Notes: generated by a model from the sequence alone, not told the origin. A stretch of 64,000 nt of DNA from Streptomyces sp. LHD-70 (GCF_031157275.1 NZ_JAVIFW010000020.1:1-64000), one strand, 5' to 3'; positions 51,984 through 61,822 are shown, counted from the first letter of the stretch. Program-made: numbers and translations.

Positions 51984-53510
51984 ATGGCCGACGCCACCAG
52001 GCCCGACACCCCCGTGGACACCGAGGTCGCCGTCGTCGGCGGCGGACCGGTCGGCATGCTCCTCGCCAGGGAACTCGCCCTGCTCGGAGTCCGCACCACC
52101 GTCCTGGAGAGACTCCCCGCACCCACGGGGGAGTCCAAGGCCGGCACCCTGCACGCCCGCAGCGGCCAGACCCTGAACCGGCGCGGTCTCCTGGAGGCCG
52201 TCCAGCCCGGCCGCCCCGCGCCCCGCACCGTCGGCGGCCCGGTGCCGTTCCACTTCGCCGGCATGTTCGACCTGGACCTGGCCGCGGTGGTCGACGAGGG
52301 CCCCGTCATCATCGGCAGCCCGCAGGCCTGGGCGCAGGAGGTCTTCGGCGACGACGCGGTCCGGCTCGGCGCGACCGTACGGCGGGACAGCGAGGTCACC
52401 GGCCTCGACGAGGAGCCCGGCCGCGTCCGCCTCACCGTCCGCTCCGGCGACGGCGACACCCGTACGCTGACGGCCCGTTGGGTGGTCGGAGCCGACGGGG
52501 CGCGCAGCGCGGTGCGCCGCCTGACCGGCATCCCGTTCACCGGCACCCCGGCCGGGGTCGGCGCCCTCATCGGCGAGGTCCGCCTCCTCGACCCGGGCTC
52601 CGCCCCGCGGGGCTGGCAGCGCAACTCCCGTGGCTGGACGCTGGTCTGGCTCAACCCCTTCGGCCACAGCCGCGTCTGCACGTACGACTTCCGCGGGCCG
52701 CACGCCGACCGGCAGGCGCCCGTCGGCCTGGACGAGTTCCGCGCCGAGGTCGAGCGGATCGCGGGCCGGTCCGTCCCGATGGACTCGCCGAGCTGGCTGA
52801 CCCGGTTCAGCGACGCCGCCCTGCAGGCCGAGCGGTACCGCGAGGGCCGGGTGCTGCTCGCCGGGGACGCCGCGCACGTCCATTTCCCGGCCGGCGGCCA
52901 GGGCGTCAACCTCGGCCTGCAGGACGCCGTCAACCTGGGCTGGAAGCTCGCCGCCGAGGTGCGCGGCCACGCCCCCGAGGGGCTGCTCGACACGTACCAG
53001 GCCGAACGGCATCCGGTCGCGGCCGCCGTGCTCGACAACGTGCGCGCCCAGGTGGCCCTCATGGACCCGAGCCCACGCATGGACGCGCTCCGCGAACTGT
53101 TCGCGGAACTCATGCACATGGACGAGGTCAACGCCAAGCTCAGCTCGATGATCAGCGGCACGGACGTGGCCTACGACCTGGGCGCGGACAGCGGCGCCCT
53201 GGCCGGCCGCTTTGCCCCCGACCTGCCCCTCAAGTCCGGCACCGGGCAGCGAAGCCTCGCCGAACTGCTGCACTCCGCCCGCCCGTTGCTGCTCCTGCTC
53301 GCCGAGAACCCCGGCCTGGCTCAGGCGGCGCGGCCGTGGGCGGACCGGGTCGATGTGGTCACCGCCACGGCGGTCCTGCACCCCGGCGCGGACGCCCTCC
53401 TGGTCCGCCCGGACGGCTATGTCGCCTGGTCGGCGCGGGGCACGGACGCGGACGGCACGGCGCTGCGGCGGGCGCTGACCCGCTGGTTCGGGGCGCCCGC
53501 CGCAGAGTGA
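51984..53510 (+). CDS. FAD-dependent aromatic monooxygenase, second copy
   Basis: A 508-residue class A flavin hydroxylase. It has EVAVVGGGPVGMLLARELALLG (FAD), WVVGADGARSAVRRL (DG motif), VLLAGDAAHVHFPAGGQGVNLGLQDAVNLGWKLAAEV (GD motif) and a thioredoxin-like C-terminus. It belongs to the group acting on aromatic polyketides, phenols and rifamycin. It is distinct from the copy at 22362. GGAG precedes ATG 51984, 126 bases after the exporter. Likely a ring hydroxylase or ring-opening tailoring enzyme. Confidence 0.85.
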   Translation: MADATRPDTPVDTEVAVVGGGPVGMLLARELALLGVRTTVLERLPAPTGESKAGTLHARSGQTLNRRGLLEAVQPGRPAPRTVGGPVPFHFAGMFDLDLAAVVDEGPVIIGSPQAWAQEVFGDDAVRLGATVRRDSEVTGLDEEPGRVRLTVRSGDGDTRTLTARWVVGADGARSAVRRLTGIPFTGTPAGVGALIGEVRLLDPGSAPRGWQRNSRGWTLVWLNPFGHSRVCTYDFRGPHADRQAPVGLDEFRAEVERIAGRSVPMDSPSWLTRFSDAALQAERYREGRVLLAGDAAHVHFPAGGQGVNLGLQDAVNLGWKLAAEVRGHAPEGLLDTYQAERHPVAAAVLDNVRAQVALMDPSPRMDALRELFAELMHMDEVNAKLSSMISGTDVAYDLGADSGALAGRFAPDLPLKSGTGQRSLAELLHSARPLLLLLAENPGLAQAARPWADRVDVVTATAVLHPGADALLVRPDGYVAWSARGTDADGTALRRALTRWFGAPAAE

Positions 53511-53523
53511 GGTCCTGGTCGGG

Positions 53524-54930
53524 TCAGTAGCGGTAGTGGTCCGGCTTGTACGGGCCGTCGACCTGCACACCGATGTACTCCGCCTGCTCCGGGCGCAGCT
53601 CGGTCAGCTTCACGCCGAGCGCGTCCAGGTGGAGGCGGGCGACCTTCTCGTCCAGGTGCTTGGGCAGCACGTACACATCCGTCGGGTACTCCTGCGGCTT
53701 CGTGAACAGCTCGATCTGCGCCAGCGTCTGGTCCGCGAAGGAGTTGGACATCACGAACGACGGGTGACCGGTGGCGTTGCCCAGGTTCAGCAGACGGCCC
53801 TCGGACAGCACGATGATGACCTTGCCGTCGGAGAACGTCCACGTGTGGACCTGCGGCTTGACCTCGTCCTTCACGATCCCGTCGATCGCCGCGAGACCGG
53901 CCATGTCGATCTCGTTGTCGAAGTGGCCGATGTTCCCCACGATCGCCTGGTGCTTCATCCTGGCCATGTCCGAGGCCATGATGATGTCCTTGTTGCCCGT
54001 CGTCGTCACGAAGATGTCAGCGACCTCGACGACGTCCTGGAGCGTCGCAACCTGGTAGCCGTCCATCGCCGCCTGCAGCGCGCAGATCGGGTCGATCTCC
54101 GTGACGATCACCCGGGCACCCTGACCGCGCAGCGACTCCGCGCAGCCCTTGCCCACATCGCCGTAGCCACAGATGACCGCGGTCTTGCCGCCGATCAGGA
54201 CGTCCGTGGCGCGGTTGATGCCGTCGACCAGCGAGTGCCGGCAGCCGTACTTGTTGTCGAACTTCGACTTCGTCACCGCGTCGTTCACATTGATCGCCGG
54301 GAACAGCAGCGTCCCGTCACGGTGCATCTCGTAGAGGCGGTGGACACCCGTCGTGGTCTCCTCCGTCACACCACGGATCTCCGAGGCGACCTGGGACCAG
54401 TTGAGCGCGGTGTCGCGGAGGAGTTCGAGGATGACGCGGTGTTCGTCGTTCTCGGCGGTCGACGGGTCGGGCACGGCGCCCGCCTTCTGGTACTCAAGTC
54501 CCTTGTGGACGAGGAGAGTCGCGTCGCCGCCGTCGTCCAGGATCATGTTCGGGCCGGGGTGGCCGGGCCAGGTCAGCGCCTGCTCCGTGCACCACCAGTA
54601 CTCCTCCAGGGTCTCGCCCTTCCACGCGAACACCGGGATACCGGCGGCGGCGATCGCGGCCGCCGCGTGGTCCTGCGTCGAGTAGATGTTGCACGACACC
54701 CAGCGCACCTCGGCGCCCAGGGCCACCAGCGTCTCGATGAGCACCGCCGTCTGCACCGTCATGTGCAGCGAACCGGTGATCCGGGCACCGGCCAGCGGCT
54801 GAGCGGCCGCGTACTCCTTGCGGATGGCCATCAGGCCGGGCATCTCGTGCTCGGCGAGAGTGATCTCCTTGCGGCCGAACTCCGCGAGGGAGAGGTCGGC
54901 GACCTTGAAGTCGGTGAACTCAGCTGGCAT
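53524..54930 (-). CDS. ahcY: Adenosylhomocysteinase
   Basis: A 468-residue S-adenosylhomocysteine hydrolase. It shows DFKVADLSLAEFGRKEI, GCAEW-region equivalent SCNIYSTQDHAAAAIA, the NAD loop GYGDVGKGCAESLRGQGARVIVTEIDP, and the C-terminal KPDHYRY. It splits the product inhibitor of methyltransferases into adenosine and homocysteine. The metF stop overlaps its first codons by 11 bases, so it is the last gene of the methyl-cycle operon. Confidence 0.95.
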   Translation of the reverse strand: MPAEFTDFKVADLSLAEFGRKEITLAEHEMPGLMAIRKEYAAAQPLAGARITGSLHMTVQTAVLIETLVALGAEVRWVSCNIYSTQDHAAAAIAAAGIPVFAWKGETLEEYWWCTEQALTWPGHPGPNMILDDGGDATLLVHKGLEYQKAGAVPDPSTAENDEHRVILELLRDTALNWSQVASEIRGVTEETTTGVHRLYEMHRDGTLLFPAINVNDAVTKSKFDNKYGCRHSLVDGINRATDVLIGGKTAVICGYGDVGKGCAESLRGQGARVIVTEIDPICALQAAMDGYQVATLQDVVEVADIFVTTTGNKDIIMASDMARMKHQAIVGNIGHFDNEIDMAGLAAIDGIVKDEVKPQVHTWTFSDGKVIIVLSEGRLLNLGNATGHPSFVMSNSFADQTLAQIELFTKPQEYPTDVYVLPKHLDEKVARLHLDALGVKLTELRPEQAEYIGVQVDGPYKPDHYRY

Positions 54931-55780
54931 GAAGGCTCCTTGAGCTTTTCGTCACGTTGCCGTGGATGTCCAGGGCTGCCGTGGACTTGTTGAGGGTGAT
55001 GTAGTGCAGGCCGGGGGCGCCCTCGGCGAGCAGCCTGTGCGCCATGGCGGTGGCGTGCTCGACCCCGATGCGGTACGCGTCCTCGGGCCGCTCCCGGGCG
55101 GCATCGAGACGACGGGCGAGGTCCTCGGGGAAAGCGGCGTCGGAGAGTTCCGCGAACCGGCGGATCTGGCGGACGTCGGTGGCCGGCATGATCTCCGGGA
55201 TGATCGGGGTCGTACAGCCCGCGGCCGCGACCCGGTCACGCAGCCGCAGATAGTCCTCCACGTCGAAGAACATCTGGGTGATGGCGTAGTCCGCGCCCGC
55301 GCGGCACTTCGCCACGAAGTGCCGGATGTCGCTGTCCCAGTCCGGTGAGCGCGGATGCCGCTCGGGGAAGGCCGCGACGCCGATGGTGAAATCGCCCAAC
55401 GACCGTACGAGCTCGACCAGTTGGTGGGCGTGCGTGAAACCGTCCGGGTGCGCGGTCCACGGGCCCTTCGGGTCGCCGGGCGGGTCGCCGCGCAGCACCA
55501 GGACGTCCCGCACTCCGGCGTCCGCGTACTGCCCGACGATGTTGCGCAGTTCGGCCACCGAGTGCCCGACGGCGGTCAGATGCGCGACCGGCCGCAGCGT
55601 CGTCTCCGACACCAGGCGATTGGTGATGCCGATGGTGCGCTCCCGGGAGGAGCCGCCCGCACCGTAGGTGACGGACACGAAGTCGGGAGCCATCGGCTCG
55701 ATACGGCGGATGGCCTGCCACAGCGTCTGCTCGCCCTTGGCCGTCTTGGGCGGGAAGAACTCGAACGAGAACGTCGTCAC
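54920..55780 (-). CDS. metF: Methylenetetrahydrofolate reductase
   Basis: A 286-residue MTHFR. FSFEFFPPKTAKGEQTLWQAIRRI opens it, followed by FVSVTYGAGGSSRERT, LRGDPPGDPKG, DYAITQMFFDVEDYL and PIIPEIMPATD. It makes 5-methyl-THF for MetH. GTG 55780 overlaps the metH stop by four bases, and its own stop overlaps the adenosylhomocysteinase start. Confidence 0.95.
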   Translation of the reverse strand: MTTFSFEFFPPKTAKGEQTLWQAIRRIEPMAPDFVSVTYGAGGSSRERTIGITNRLVSETTLRPVAHLTAVGHSVAELRNIVGQYADAGVRDVLVLRGDPPGDPKGPWTAHPDGFTHAHQLVELVRSLGDFTIGVAAFPERHPRSPDWDSDIRHFVAKCRAGADYAITQMFFDVEDYLRLRDRVAAAGCTTPIIPEIMPATDVRQIRRFAELSDAAFPEDLARRLDAARERPEDAYRIGVEHATAMAHRLLAEGAPGLHYITLNKSTAALDIHGNVTKSSRSLHAS

Positions 55781-58700
55781 CGTCGGCCTCCCGCGTTGAA
55801 GTAGCTCGCCTGCGGGTGGTGCAGCACGATCGCGTCGGTGGACTGCTCGGGGTGCAACTGGAACTCCTCGGACAACTCGACGCCGATCCGCCCCGGCTCC
55901 AGGAGATGCGCGATCTTCGCGCGGTCCTCCAGGTCCGGACAGGCCGGATAGCCGAGCGAGTAGCGGCAGCCCTGGTATTCGGTACGGAACATCCCGGCGA
56001 GCTCCGGCGGGTCGTACGCGTCCACGTCCAGCTCCTCGCGGACGCGCGCGTGCCAGTACTCGGCGAGGGCCTCGGCCAACTGCACGGACAGCCCGTGGAG
56101 TTCGAGGTAGTCGCGGTAGGAGTTGGCCTCGAACAGCTCGGCGGTGGCCTCGCCGATCCTGGAGCCGACGGTGACGACCTGGAGGCCGACCACATCGGTC
56201 TTGCCGGACTCCTCGGGGCGGAAGAAGTCCGCGAGGCAGAGGCGGCGGCCACGGGGCTGGCGGGGGAAGGTGAAGCGGGTGCGCTCGTTGCCGTCGTCGC
56301 CGAGGAGGATCAGGTCGTCGCCCTTGGACACACACGGGAAGTAGCCGTAGACCACCGCCGCCTCCAGGAGGTTCTCGGTGCGCAGCCGGTCCAGCCACAT
56401 CCGCAGCCGCGGCCGCCCCTCCCGCTCGACGGTCTCGCCCTTCAGCCCCCACTGGCCCTTGAACAGCGCGCCCTCGTCCAGCCAGGACGCGTACTCCCCC
56501 AGCTGGATGCCCTTGACGACGCGGGTGCCCCAGAACGGCGGCTCGGGCACACGGTTGTCCACGCACACGTCGGAACGGACCGGGCCCTGCTCCTCCCGTA
56601 CGTCGGCCACCGGGGTGTCACGCTTCGGCACCCGGCGCTGCTTTAGTTCGGGCAGGGTCGCGCCGGGCACGCCGCGCTTGACGGCGATGAGCGCGTCCAT
56701 GAGGCGCAGGCCCTCGAACGCGTCGCGGGCGTAGCGGACTTCGCCCTCGTAGATCTCGTGGAGGTCCTGCTCGACGTAGGCGCGGGTGAGGGCGGCGCCG
56801 CCCAGGATGACCGGGAAGTCGGCGGCCATCTTGCGCTGGTTGAGCTCCTCCAGGTTCTCCTTCATGATCACCGTGGACTTGACCAGGAGCCCGGACATGC
56901 CGATCACGTCCGCGCGGTGCTCCGCGGCGGCGTCCAGGATCGCGGAGACCGGCTGCTTGATGCCCAGATTGACCACGTTGTAGCCGTTGTTGGACAGGAT
57001 GATGTCGACGAGGTTCTTGCCGATGTCATGGACGTCGCCGCGCACGGTGGCCAGGACGATGGTGCCCTTGCCCGACCCACCCGACAATGAATCCGTCGAC
57101 TTCTCCATGTGCGGCTCCAGATGCGCCACCGCCGTCTTCATCACCTCGGCCGACTGCAGCACGAACGGCAGCTGCATCTGCCCGGAGCCGAACAGCTCAC
57201 CGACCACCTTCATGCCCTCAAGCAGCGTGTTGTTGACGATGTCCAGCGCCGGGGTGTCCTGCAGCGCCTCATCGAGGTCGGCCTGCAGGCCGTTCTTCTC
57301 ACCGTCGATGATCCGCCGCTTGAGCCGCTCCTCCAGCGGCAGCGCGGCCAGCTCCTCTGCCTTGCCCGCCTTCAACGACTTCGCGGTGGCGCCCTCGAAC
57401 AACGCCATCAGCTTCTGCAGCGGGTCGTAGCCCTCGCTGCGACGGTCATAGATCAGATCCAGGGCCGTGGTGACCTGCTCCTCGTCGAAGCGGGCGATCG
57501 GCAGGATCTTCGAGGCGTGCACGATCGCCGAGTCCAGGCCCGCCTTGGTGCACTCGTCCAGGAACACCGAGTTGAGCAGGATCCGCGCGGCCGGGTTCAG
57601 ACCGAAGGAGATGTTGGACAGGCCGAGCGTGGTCTGCACGTCCGGGCGGCGGCGCTTCAGCTCCCGGATCGCCTCGATCGTGGCGACACCGTCCTTACGG
57701 GACTCCTCCTGCCCCGTGCAGATCGTGAACGTCAACGTGTCGATGAGGATGTCCGACTCACGGATGCCCCAGTTGCCGGTGAGGTCGTCGATGATCCGCT
57801 CGGCGATGGCGACCTTGTTCTCGACCGTGCGGGCCTGGCCCTCCTCGTCGATCGTCAGCGCGATCAACGCCGCACCATGCTCGCGGGCCAGCTCGGTGAC
57901 CTTCGCGAAACGCGACTCCGGCCCGTCACCGTCCTCGTAGTTCACCGAGTTGATGACCGCACGGCCACCCAGCTTCTCCAACCCCGCCTGAATCACCGGC
58001 ACTTCAGTCGAGTCGAGCACGATCGGCAGCGTCGAAGCGGTCGCGAAACGGCCCGCCAGCTCCTCCATGTCCGCCACACCGTCCCGGCCGACATAGTCCA
58101 CACACAGATCCAGCATGTGCGCGCCCTCACGGATCTGGTCCCGCGCCATCTCCACACAGTCGTCCCAGCGGCCGTCCAGCATCGCCTCACGGAACTTCTT
58201 CGACCCGTTCGCGTTCGTCCGCTCACCGATCGCCATGTACGACGTGTCCTGACGGAACGGCACCGTCTGATAGAGAGAAGCGGCGCCCGGCTCGGGCTGC
58301 GGCTCACGCACCGTCGGCGTCAAGTCCCGCACCCGCTCCACCACCTGGCGCAGATGCTCCGGCGTCGTACCGCAGCAACCGCCCACCAACGAGAGCCCGA
58401 AGTCGCGCACGAAGTTCTGCTGCGCGTCGGCGAGGCCCTCCGGGCCGAGGGGGAAGTGGGCGCCGTCCTTCGTGAGGACCGGAAGGCCCGCGTTCGGCAT
58501 GCACAGCAGGGGGATGCGGGAGTGCTGGTTGAGATGGCGCAGATGCTCGGTCATCTCGGCCGGGCCCGTCGAGCAGTTGAGGCCGATCATGTCGATGCCC
58601 AGCGGCTCCAGCGCCGTCAGCGCGGCACCGATCTCGGAGCCGAGGAGCATCGTGCCGGTCGTCTCGAACGCCAGCGAGCACAGCAGCGGCATGCTCACGC

Positions 58701-59259
58701 CCGCCACGTCGAGCGCCCGCCGCGCACCGAGGATCGCCGCCTTGGTCTGCAGCAGATCCTGCGTCGTCTCCACCAGGAGCGCGTCCGCGCCGCCCGCGAT
58801 CAGCCCTTCCGCGTTCGCCTGGAACCCGTCCCGCAGCCGCACGTACGGGGCGTGGCCGAGCGTCGGCAGCTTCGTACCCGGGCCCATCGAGCCGAGCACC
58901 CAGCGCTGCTGCCCACCGGACCCGGTGAACTCGTCCGCGACCTCCCGCGCGATCCGCGCACCCGCCTCCGACAGCTCGAAGATCCGCTCCGGGATGTCGT
59001 ACTCACCGAGCGCCGAGGAGTTCGCGCCGAACGTGTTGGTCTCGACGCAGTCCACACCCACCGCGAAGTACTCGGCGTGCACCGCGCGCACGATGTCCGG
59101 GCGGGTCACGTTCAGGATCTCGTTGCAGCCCTCCAGCTGCTGGAAATCGTCCAGGCTCGGATCCTGCGCCTGGAGCATCGTGCCCATCGCCCCGTCGGCC
59201 ACCACCACACGGGAGGCGAGAGCGGTCCGCAGCGCGTCCACACGGCCGGCCGCCGTCAT
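55777..59259 (-). CDS. metH: Cobalamin-dependent methionine synthase
   Basis: A 1160-residue MetH, full length for actinobacteria. The homocysteine domain shows VVADGAMGTMLQ and the zinc site GGCCGTTPEHL. The pterin domain is next (ERTNANGSKKFREAML). The B12 domain carries DVHDIGKNLV with the cobalt-binding His. The C-terminal AdoMet reactivation domain ends SYFNAGGRR. It regenerates methionine from homocysteine. ATG 59259 forms a TGATG junction with the kinase stop; GTG 59262 is an alternative start. Confidence 0.95.
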   Translation of the reverse strand: MTAAGRVDALRTALASRVVVADGAMGTMLQAQDPSLDDFQQLEGCNEILNVTRPDIVRAVHAEYFAVGVDCVETNTFGANSSALGEYDIPERIFELSEAGARIAREVADEFTGSGGQQRWVLGSMGPGTKLPTLGHAPYVRLRDGFQANAEGLIAGGADALLVETTQDLLQTKAAILGARRALDVAGVSMPLLCSLAFETTGTMLLGSEIGAALTALEPLGIDMIGLNCSTGPAEMTEHLRHLNQHSRIPLLCMPNAGLPVLTKDGAHFPLGPEGLADAQQNFVRDFGLSLVGGCCGTTPEHLRQVVERVRDLTPTVREPQPEPGAASLYQTVPFRQDTSYMAIGERTNANGSKKFREAMLDGRWDDCVEMARDQIREGAHMLDLCVDYVGRDGVADMEELAGRFATASTLPIVLDSTEVPVIQAGLEKLGGRAVINSVNYEDGDGPESRFAKVTELAREHGAALIALTIDEEGQARTVENKVAIAERIIDDLTGNWGIRESDILIDTLTFTICTGQEESRKDGVATIEAIRELKRRRPDVQTTLGLSNISFGLNPAARILLNSVFLDECTKAGLDSAIVHASKILPIARFDEEQVTTALDLIYDRRSEGYDPLQKLMALFEGATAKSLKAGKAEELAALPLEERLKRRIIDGEKNGLQADLDEALQDTPALDIVNNTLLEGMKVVGELFGSGQMQLPFVLQSAEVMKTAVAHLEPHMEKSTDSLSGGSGKGTIVLATVRGDVHDIGKNLVDIILSNNGYNVVNLGIKQPVSAILDAAAEHRADVIGMSGLLVKSTVIMKENLEELNQRKMAADFPVILGGAALTRAYVEQDLHEIYEGEVRYARDAFEGLRLMDALIAVKRGVPGATLPELKQRRVPKRDTPVADVREEQGPVRSDVCVDNRVPEPPFWGTRVVKGIQLGEYASWLDEGALFKGQWGLKGETVEREGRPRLRMWLDRLRTENLLEAAVVYGYFPCVSKGDDLILLGDDGNERTRFTFPRQPRGRRLCLADFFRPEESGKTDVVGLQVVTVGSRIGEATAELFEANSYRDYLELHGLSVQLAEALAEYWHARVREELDVDAYDPPELAGMFRTEYQGCRYSLGYPACPDLEDRAKIAHLLEPGRIGVELSEEFQLHPEQSTDAIVLHHPQASYFNAGGRR

Positions 59260-60239
59260 CACGCACCCGCCAGGCACGGCTCGATGTCCTGCGCGGCCGT
59301 GCCGCCGTAGACCCGGTCGACACGGGCCAGCAGGTCCGCGGGCAGCAGCTTGTACTCCTGCGTGCCGACCGACTCCAGGACCACCGTGGCCAGGGCGCAG
59401 CCCAGTTGGGCGGCTCGCTCGTGCGACAGCTGCCGGGCGAGACCCGCGAGGAAACCCGCCCGGAAGGCGTCGCCCACCCCGGTCGGGTCGGCCGCCGCGT
59501 CCGTCGCCACCGCGGGCACGTCCCGGCGGGCCGCGCCGTGCGCCAGCAGGGACACCCCGTCCGCGCCGCGCGTCACGACCCACGTGCCGACCCGGGACAG
59601 CACCTCCTCCTCGTCCCAGCCGGTGCGCTCCTGCAGCAGCGCGGCCTCGTACTCGTTGGTGAACAGCCAGGTGGCGCCCTCGACCAGGGCGCGGGTCTCG
59701 TCGCCGGAGAGGCGGGCCAGCTGCTGCGAGGGATCGGCCGCGACCGGGATGCCCAAGCCGTGCGCCGAAGCGGTGTGCCGCAGCATCGCCTGCGGATCGT
59801 CCGCGCCGACCAGGACCAGGTCGAGGCCCTCGGTGCGCCAGTGCGTCGCCTCCAGGTCGATCCGGGAGGCCTCGGCCATGGCGCCCGCGTAGAAGGTCGC
59901 GATCTGGTTCTGGTCGTTGTCCGTCGTGCACACGAAACGGGCCGTGTGCAGGGACTCGCTGACCCGTACGGAAGCGGTGTCCACGCCGGCCTCCCGCAGC
60001 CGGGACCCGTACTCGGCGAAGTCCAGGCCCGCGGCGCCCACCAGAGCGGGCCGGACGCCGAGCAGACCCAGGCCGAAGGCGATGTTCGCGCCGACGCCGC
60101 CGCGGCGGACCTCAAGCCGGTCGGCGAGGAAGGACAGGGACACCCGCTCCAGCTGACCGGCGATCAGCTGGTCGGCGAAGCGGCCGGGGAACACCATCAG
60201 ATGGTCGGTCGCGATGGAACCGGTCACGGCGATACGCAC
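59259..60239 (-). CDS. PfkB-family kinase, probably adenosine kinase
   Basis: A 326-residue ribokinase-fold protein. It shows VRIAVTGSIATDHLMVFPGRF, the RRGGVGANIAFGLGLLG substrate loop, and the DPTGVGDAFRAGFLAGLA anion hole with catalytic Asp. The placement between metK and metH-metF-ahcY suggests it phosphorylates the adenosine released by adenosylhomocysteinase. Its length and motifs fit adenosine kinases of the actinobacterial type. AAGGAG precedes GTG 60239 by 8 bases. Confidence 0.88.
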   Translation of the reverse strand: MRIAVTGSIATDHLMVFPGRFADQLIAGQLERVSLSFLADRLEVRRGGVGANIAFGLGLLGVRPALVGAAGLDFAEYGSRLREAGVDTASVRVSESLHTARFVCTTDNDQNQIATFYAGAMAEASRIDLEATHWRTEGLDLVLVGADDPQAMLRHTASAHGLGIPVAADPSQQLARLSGDETRALVEGATWLFTNEYEAALLQERTGWDEEEVLSRVGTWVVTRGADGVSLLAHGAARRDVPAVATDAAADPTGVGDAFRAGFLAGLARQLSHERAAQLGCALATVVLESVGTQEYKLLPADLLARVDRVYGGTAAQDIEPCLAGA

Positions 60240-60375
60240 GACGTTTCTCCTTGAACCTGGTGGGGGCGGTGGCGCGGGACGCACCACGGACAGCGAACAG
60301 CGGACAGGCACCCGCGCCCGCCCCGACGCACGGGACGGGCGCGAGCGGGCACGGACGGGCGTGTGGGGCCGGGGC

Positions 60376-61584
60376 CTACAGCCCCGCGGCCCGGCGCAGC
60401 GCGTCCACGCGGTCCGTCTTCTCCCAGGTGAAATCGGGCAGTTCACGGCCGAAGTGGCCGTACGCGGCGGTCTGCGCGTAGATCGGGCGGAGCAGGTCGA
60501 GATCCCGGATGATGGCGGCCGGCCGCAGGTCGAAGACCTCGCCGATGGCCCGCTCGATGACGGCCTGCGCGACGGTCGCCGTGCCGAAGGTCTCCACGAA
60601 CAGGCCGACCGGCTCGGCCTTCCCGATCGCGTACGCCACCTGCACCTCGCAGCGCCGCGCGAGCCCGGCCGCCACGACGTTCTTCGCCACCCAGCGCATC
60701 GCGTACGCGGCCGAACGGTCCACCTTCGACGGGTCCTTGCCGGAGAACGCGCCGCCGCCGTGCCGGGCCATGCCCCCGTACGTGTCGATGATGATCTTCC
60801 GGCCGGTGAGGCCCGCGTCGCCCATCGGGCCGCCGATCTCGAACCGGCCGGTCGGGTTGACGAGCAGCCGGTAGCCGTCGGTCGCCAGGTCGGTGCCGTT
60901 CTCGGCGAGCTCCTTCAGGACGTGCTCCACGACGTGCTCGCGGATGTCCGGAGTGAGCAGCGAGTCCAGGTCGATGTCGGCCGCGTGCTGCGACGACACC
61001 ACGACCGTGTCCAGGCGGGCCGGGACGCTGCCCTGGTACTCGACGGTGACCTGCGTCTTGCCGTCCGGACGCAGATACGGCACCGTCCCGTCCTTGCGCA
61101 CCTCGGCCAGGCGGCGCGACAGGCGGTGCGCCAGCGAGATCGGCAGCGGCATCAGCTCGGGCGTCTCGTCGGTCGCGTACCCGAACATCAACCCCTGGTC
61201 GCCCGCGCCCTGTTGGTCGAGCGCATCACCCCCGCCCGCGACCCGCTTCTCGTACGCGGTGTCGACGCCCTGCGCGATGTCCGGGGACTGCGCGCCGATG
61301 GACACCGAGACACCGCAGGACGTGCCGTCGAAGCCCTTGGCGGACGAGTCGTAGCCGATGTCGAGGATCGCCTCGCGCACCAGGGCGGGGATGTCGGCGT
61401 ACGCGCCGGTGGTGACCTCACCGGCCAGGTGCACCTGGCCCGTGGTGATCAGGGTCTCCACCGCGACGCGTGCCGCGGGTTCCTGGGCGAGGAGTGCGTC
61501 CAGGACGGCGTCACTGATCCGGTCGGCGATCTTGTCGGGGTGGCCCTCGGTCACGGACTCGGAGGTGAAGAGCCGAGAAGTCAT
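60376..61584 (-). CDS. metK: S-adenosylmethionine synthetase
   Basis: A 402-residue MetK. MTSRLFTSESVTEGHPDKIADRISDAVLD opens it. GAGDQGLMFGYATDET, the GGGAFSGKDPSKVDRSAAY P-loop-like motif and FDLRPAAIIRDLDLLRPIY are intact. It makes SAM for the two O-methyltransferases and general metabolism. GGGAGAG precedes ATG 61584. It is the first gene of the methyl-cycle operon, about 136 bases before the kinase. A second housekeeping metK elsewhere would support a cluster-specific role. Confidence 0.95.
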   Translation of the reverse strand: MTSRLFTSESVTEGHPDKIADRISDAVLDALLAQEPAARVAVETLITTGQVHLAGEVTTGAYADIPALVREAILDIGYDSSAKGFDGTSCGVSVSIGAQSPDIAQGVDTAYEKRVAGGGDALDQQGAGDQGLMFGYATDETPELMPLPISLAHRLSRRLAEVRKDGTVPYLRPDGKTQVTVEYQGSVPARLDTVVVSSQHAADIDLDSLLTPDIREHVVEHVLKELAENGTDLATDGYRLLVNPTGRFEIGGPMGDAGLTGRKIIIDTYGGMARHGGGAFSGKDPSKVDRSAAYAMRWVAKNVVAAGLARRCEVQVAYAIGKAEPVGLFVETFGTATVAQAVIERAIGEVFDLRPAAIIRDLDLLRPIYAQTAAYGHFGRELPDFTWEKTDRVDALRRAAGL

Positions 61585-61606
61585 GCGGTTCTCTCCCATT
61601 GGCGGC

Positions 61607-61682
61607 GTGCGGTGCGGTGAAGTGGTCTGTGCCTTGCGGTGGATGTGCGGTGCGGTGAAGTGGTCTGTGCCTTGCGGTGGAT
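61607..61682. repeat. Perfect 38-base tandem repeat upstream of metK
   Basis: Two exact 38-base copies (61607-61644 and 61645-61682) abut each other about 20 bases upstream of the metK start, in its 5' leader. A degenerate third partial copy follows. No SAM riboswitch fold was recognised. The rest of the gap to 61822 is GT-rich and shows no gene. Confidence 0.85.
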
Positions 61683-61822
61683 GTGCTGTGCGGTGGATGT
61701 GGTTTGTGGTGGTCGTGGCGTGTTGGTGATGGGGCTGCGGGTGTGCGTTCCGATGCTCGGGACCGGGTGCGGGCGGGGGCAACGGCGGTCCGTGCCGGTG
61801 TGCCGAAGGAGGCAGCGGCGGC

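Noticed and set aside
61585..61822. SAM riboswitch upstream of metK
   Set aside because: The leader is GT-rich tandem repeat sequence and I could not find the paired-stem pattern of a known SAM riboswitch.
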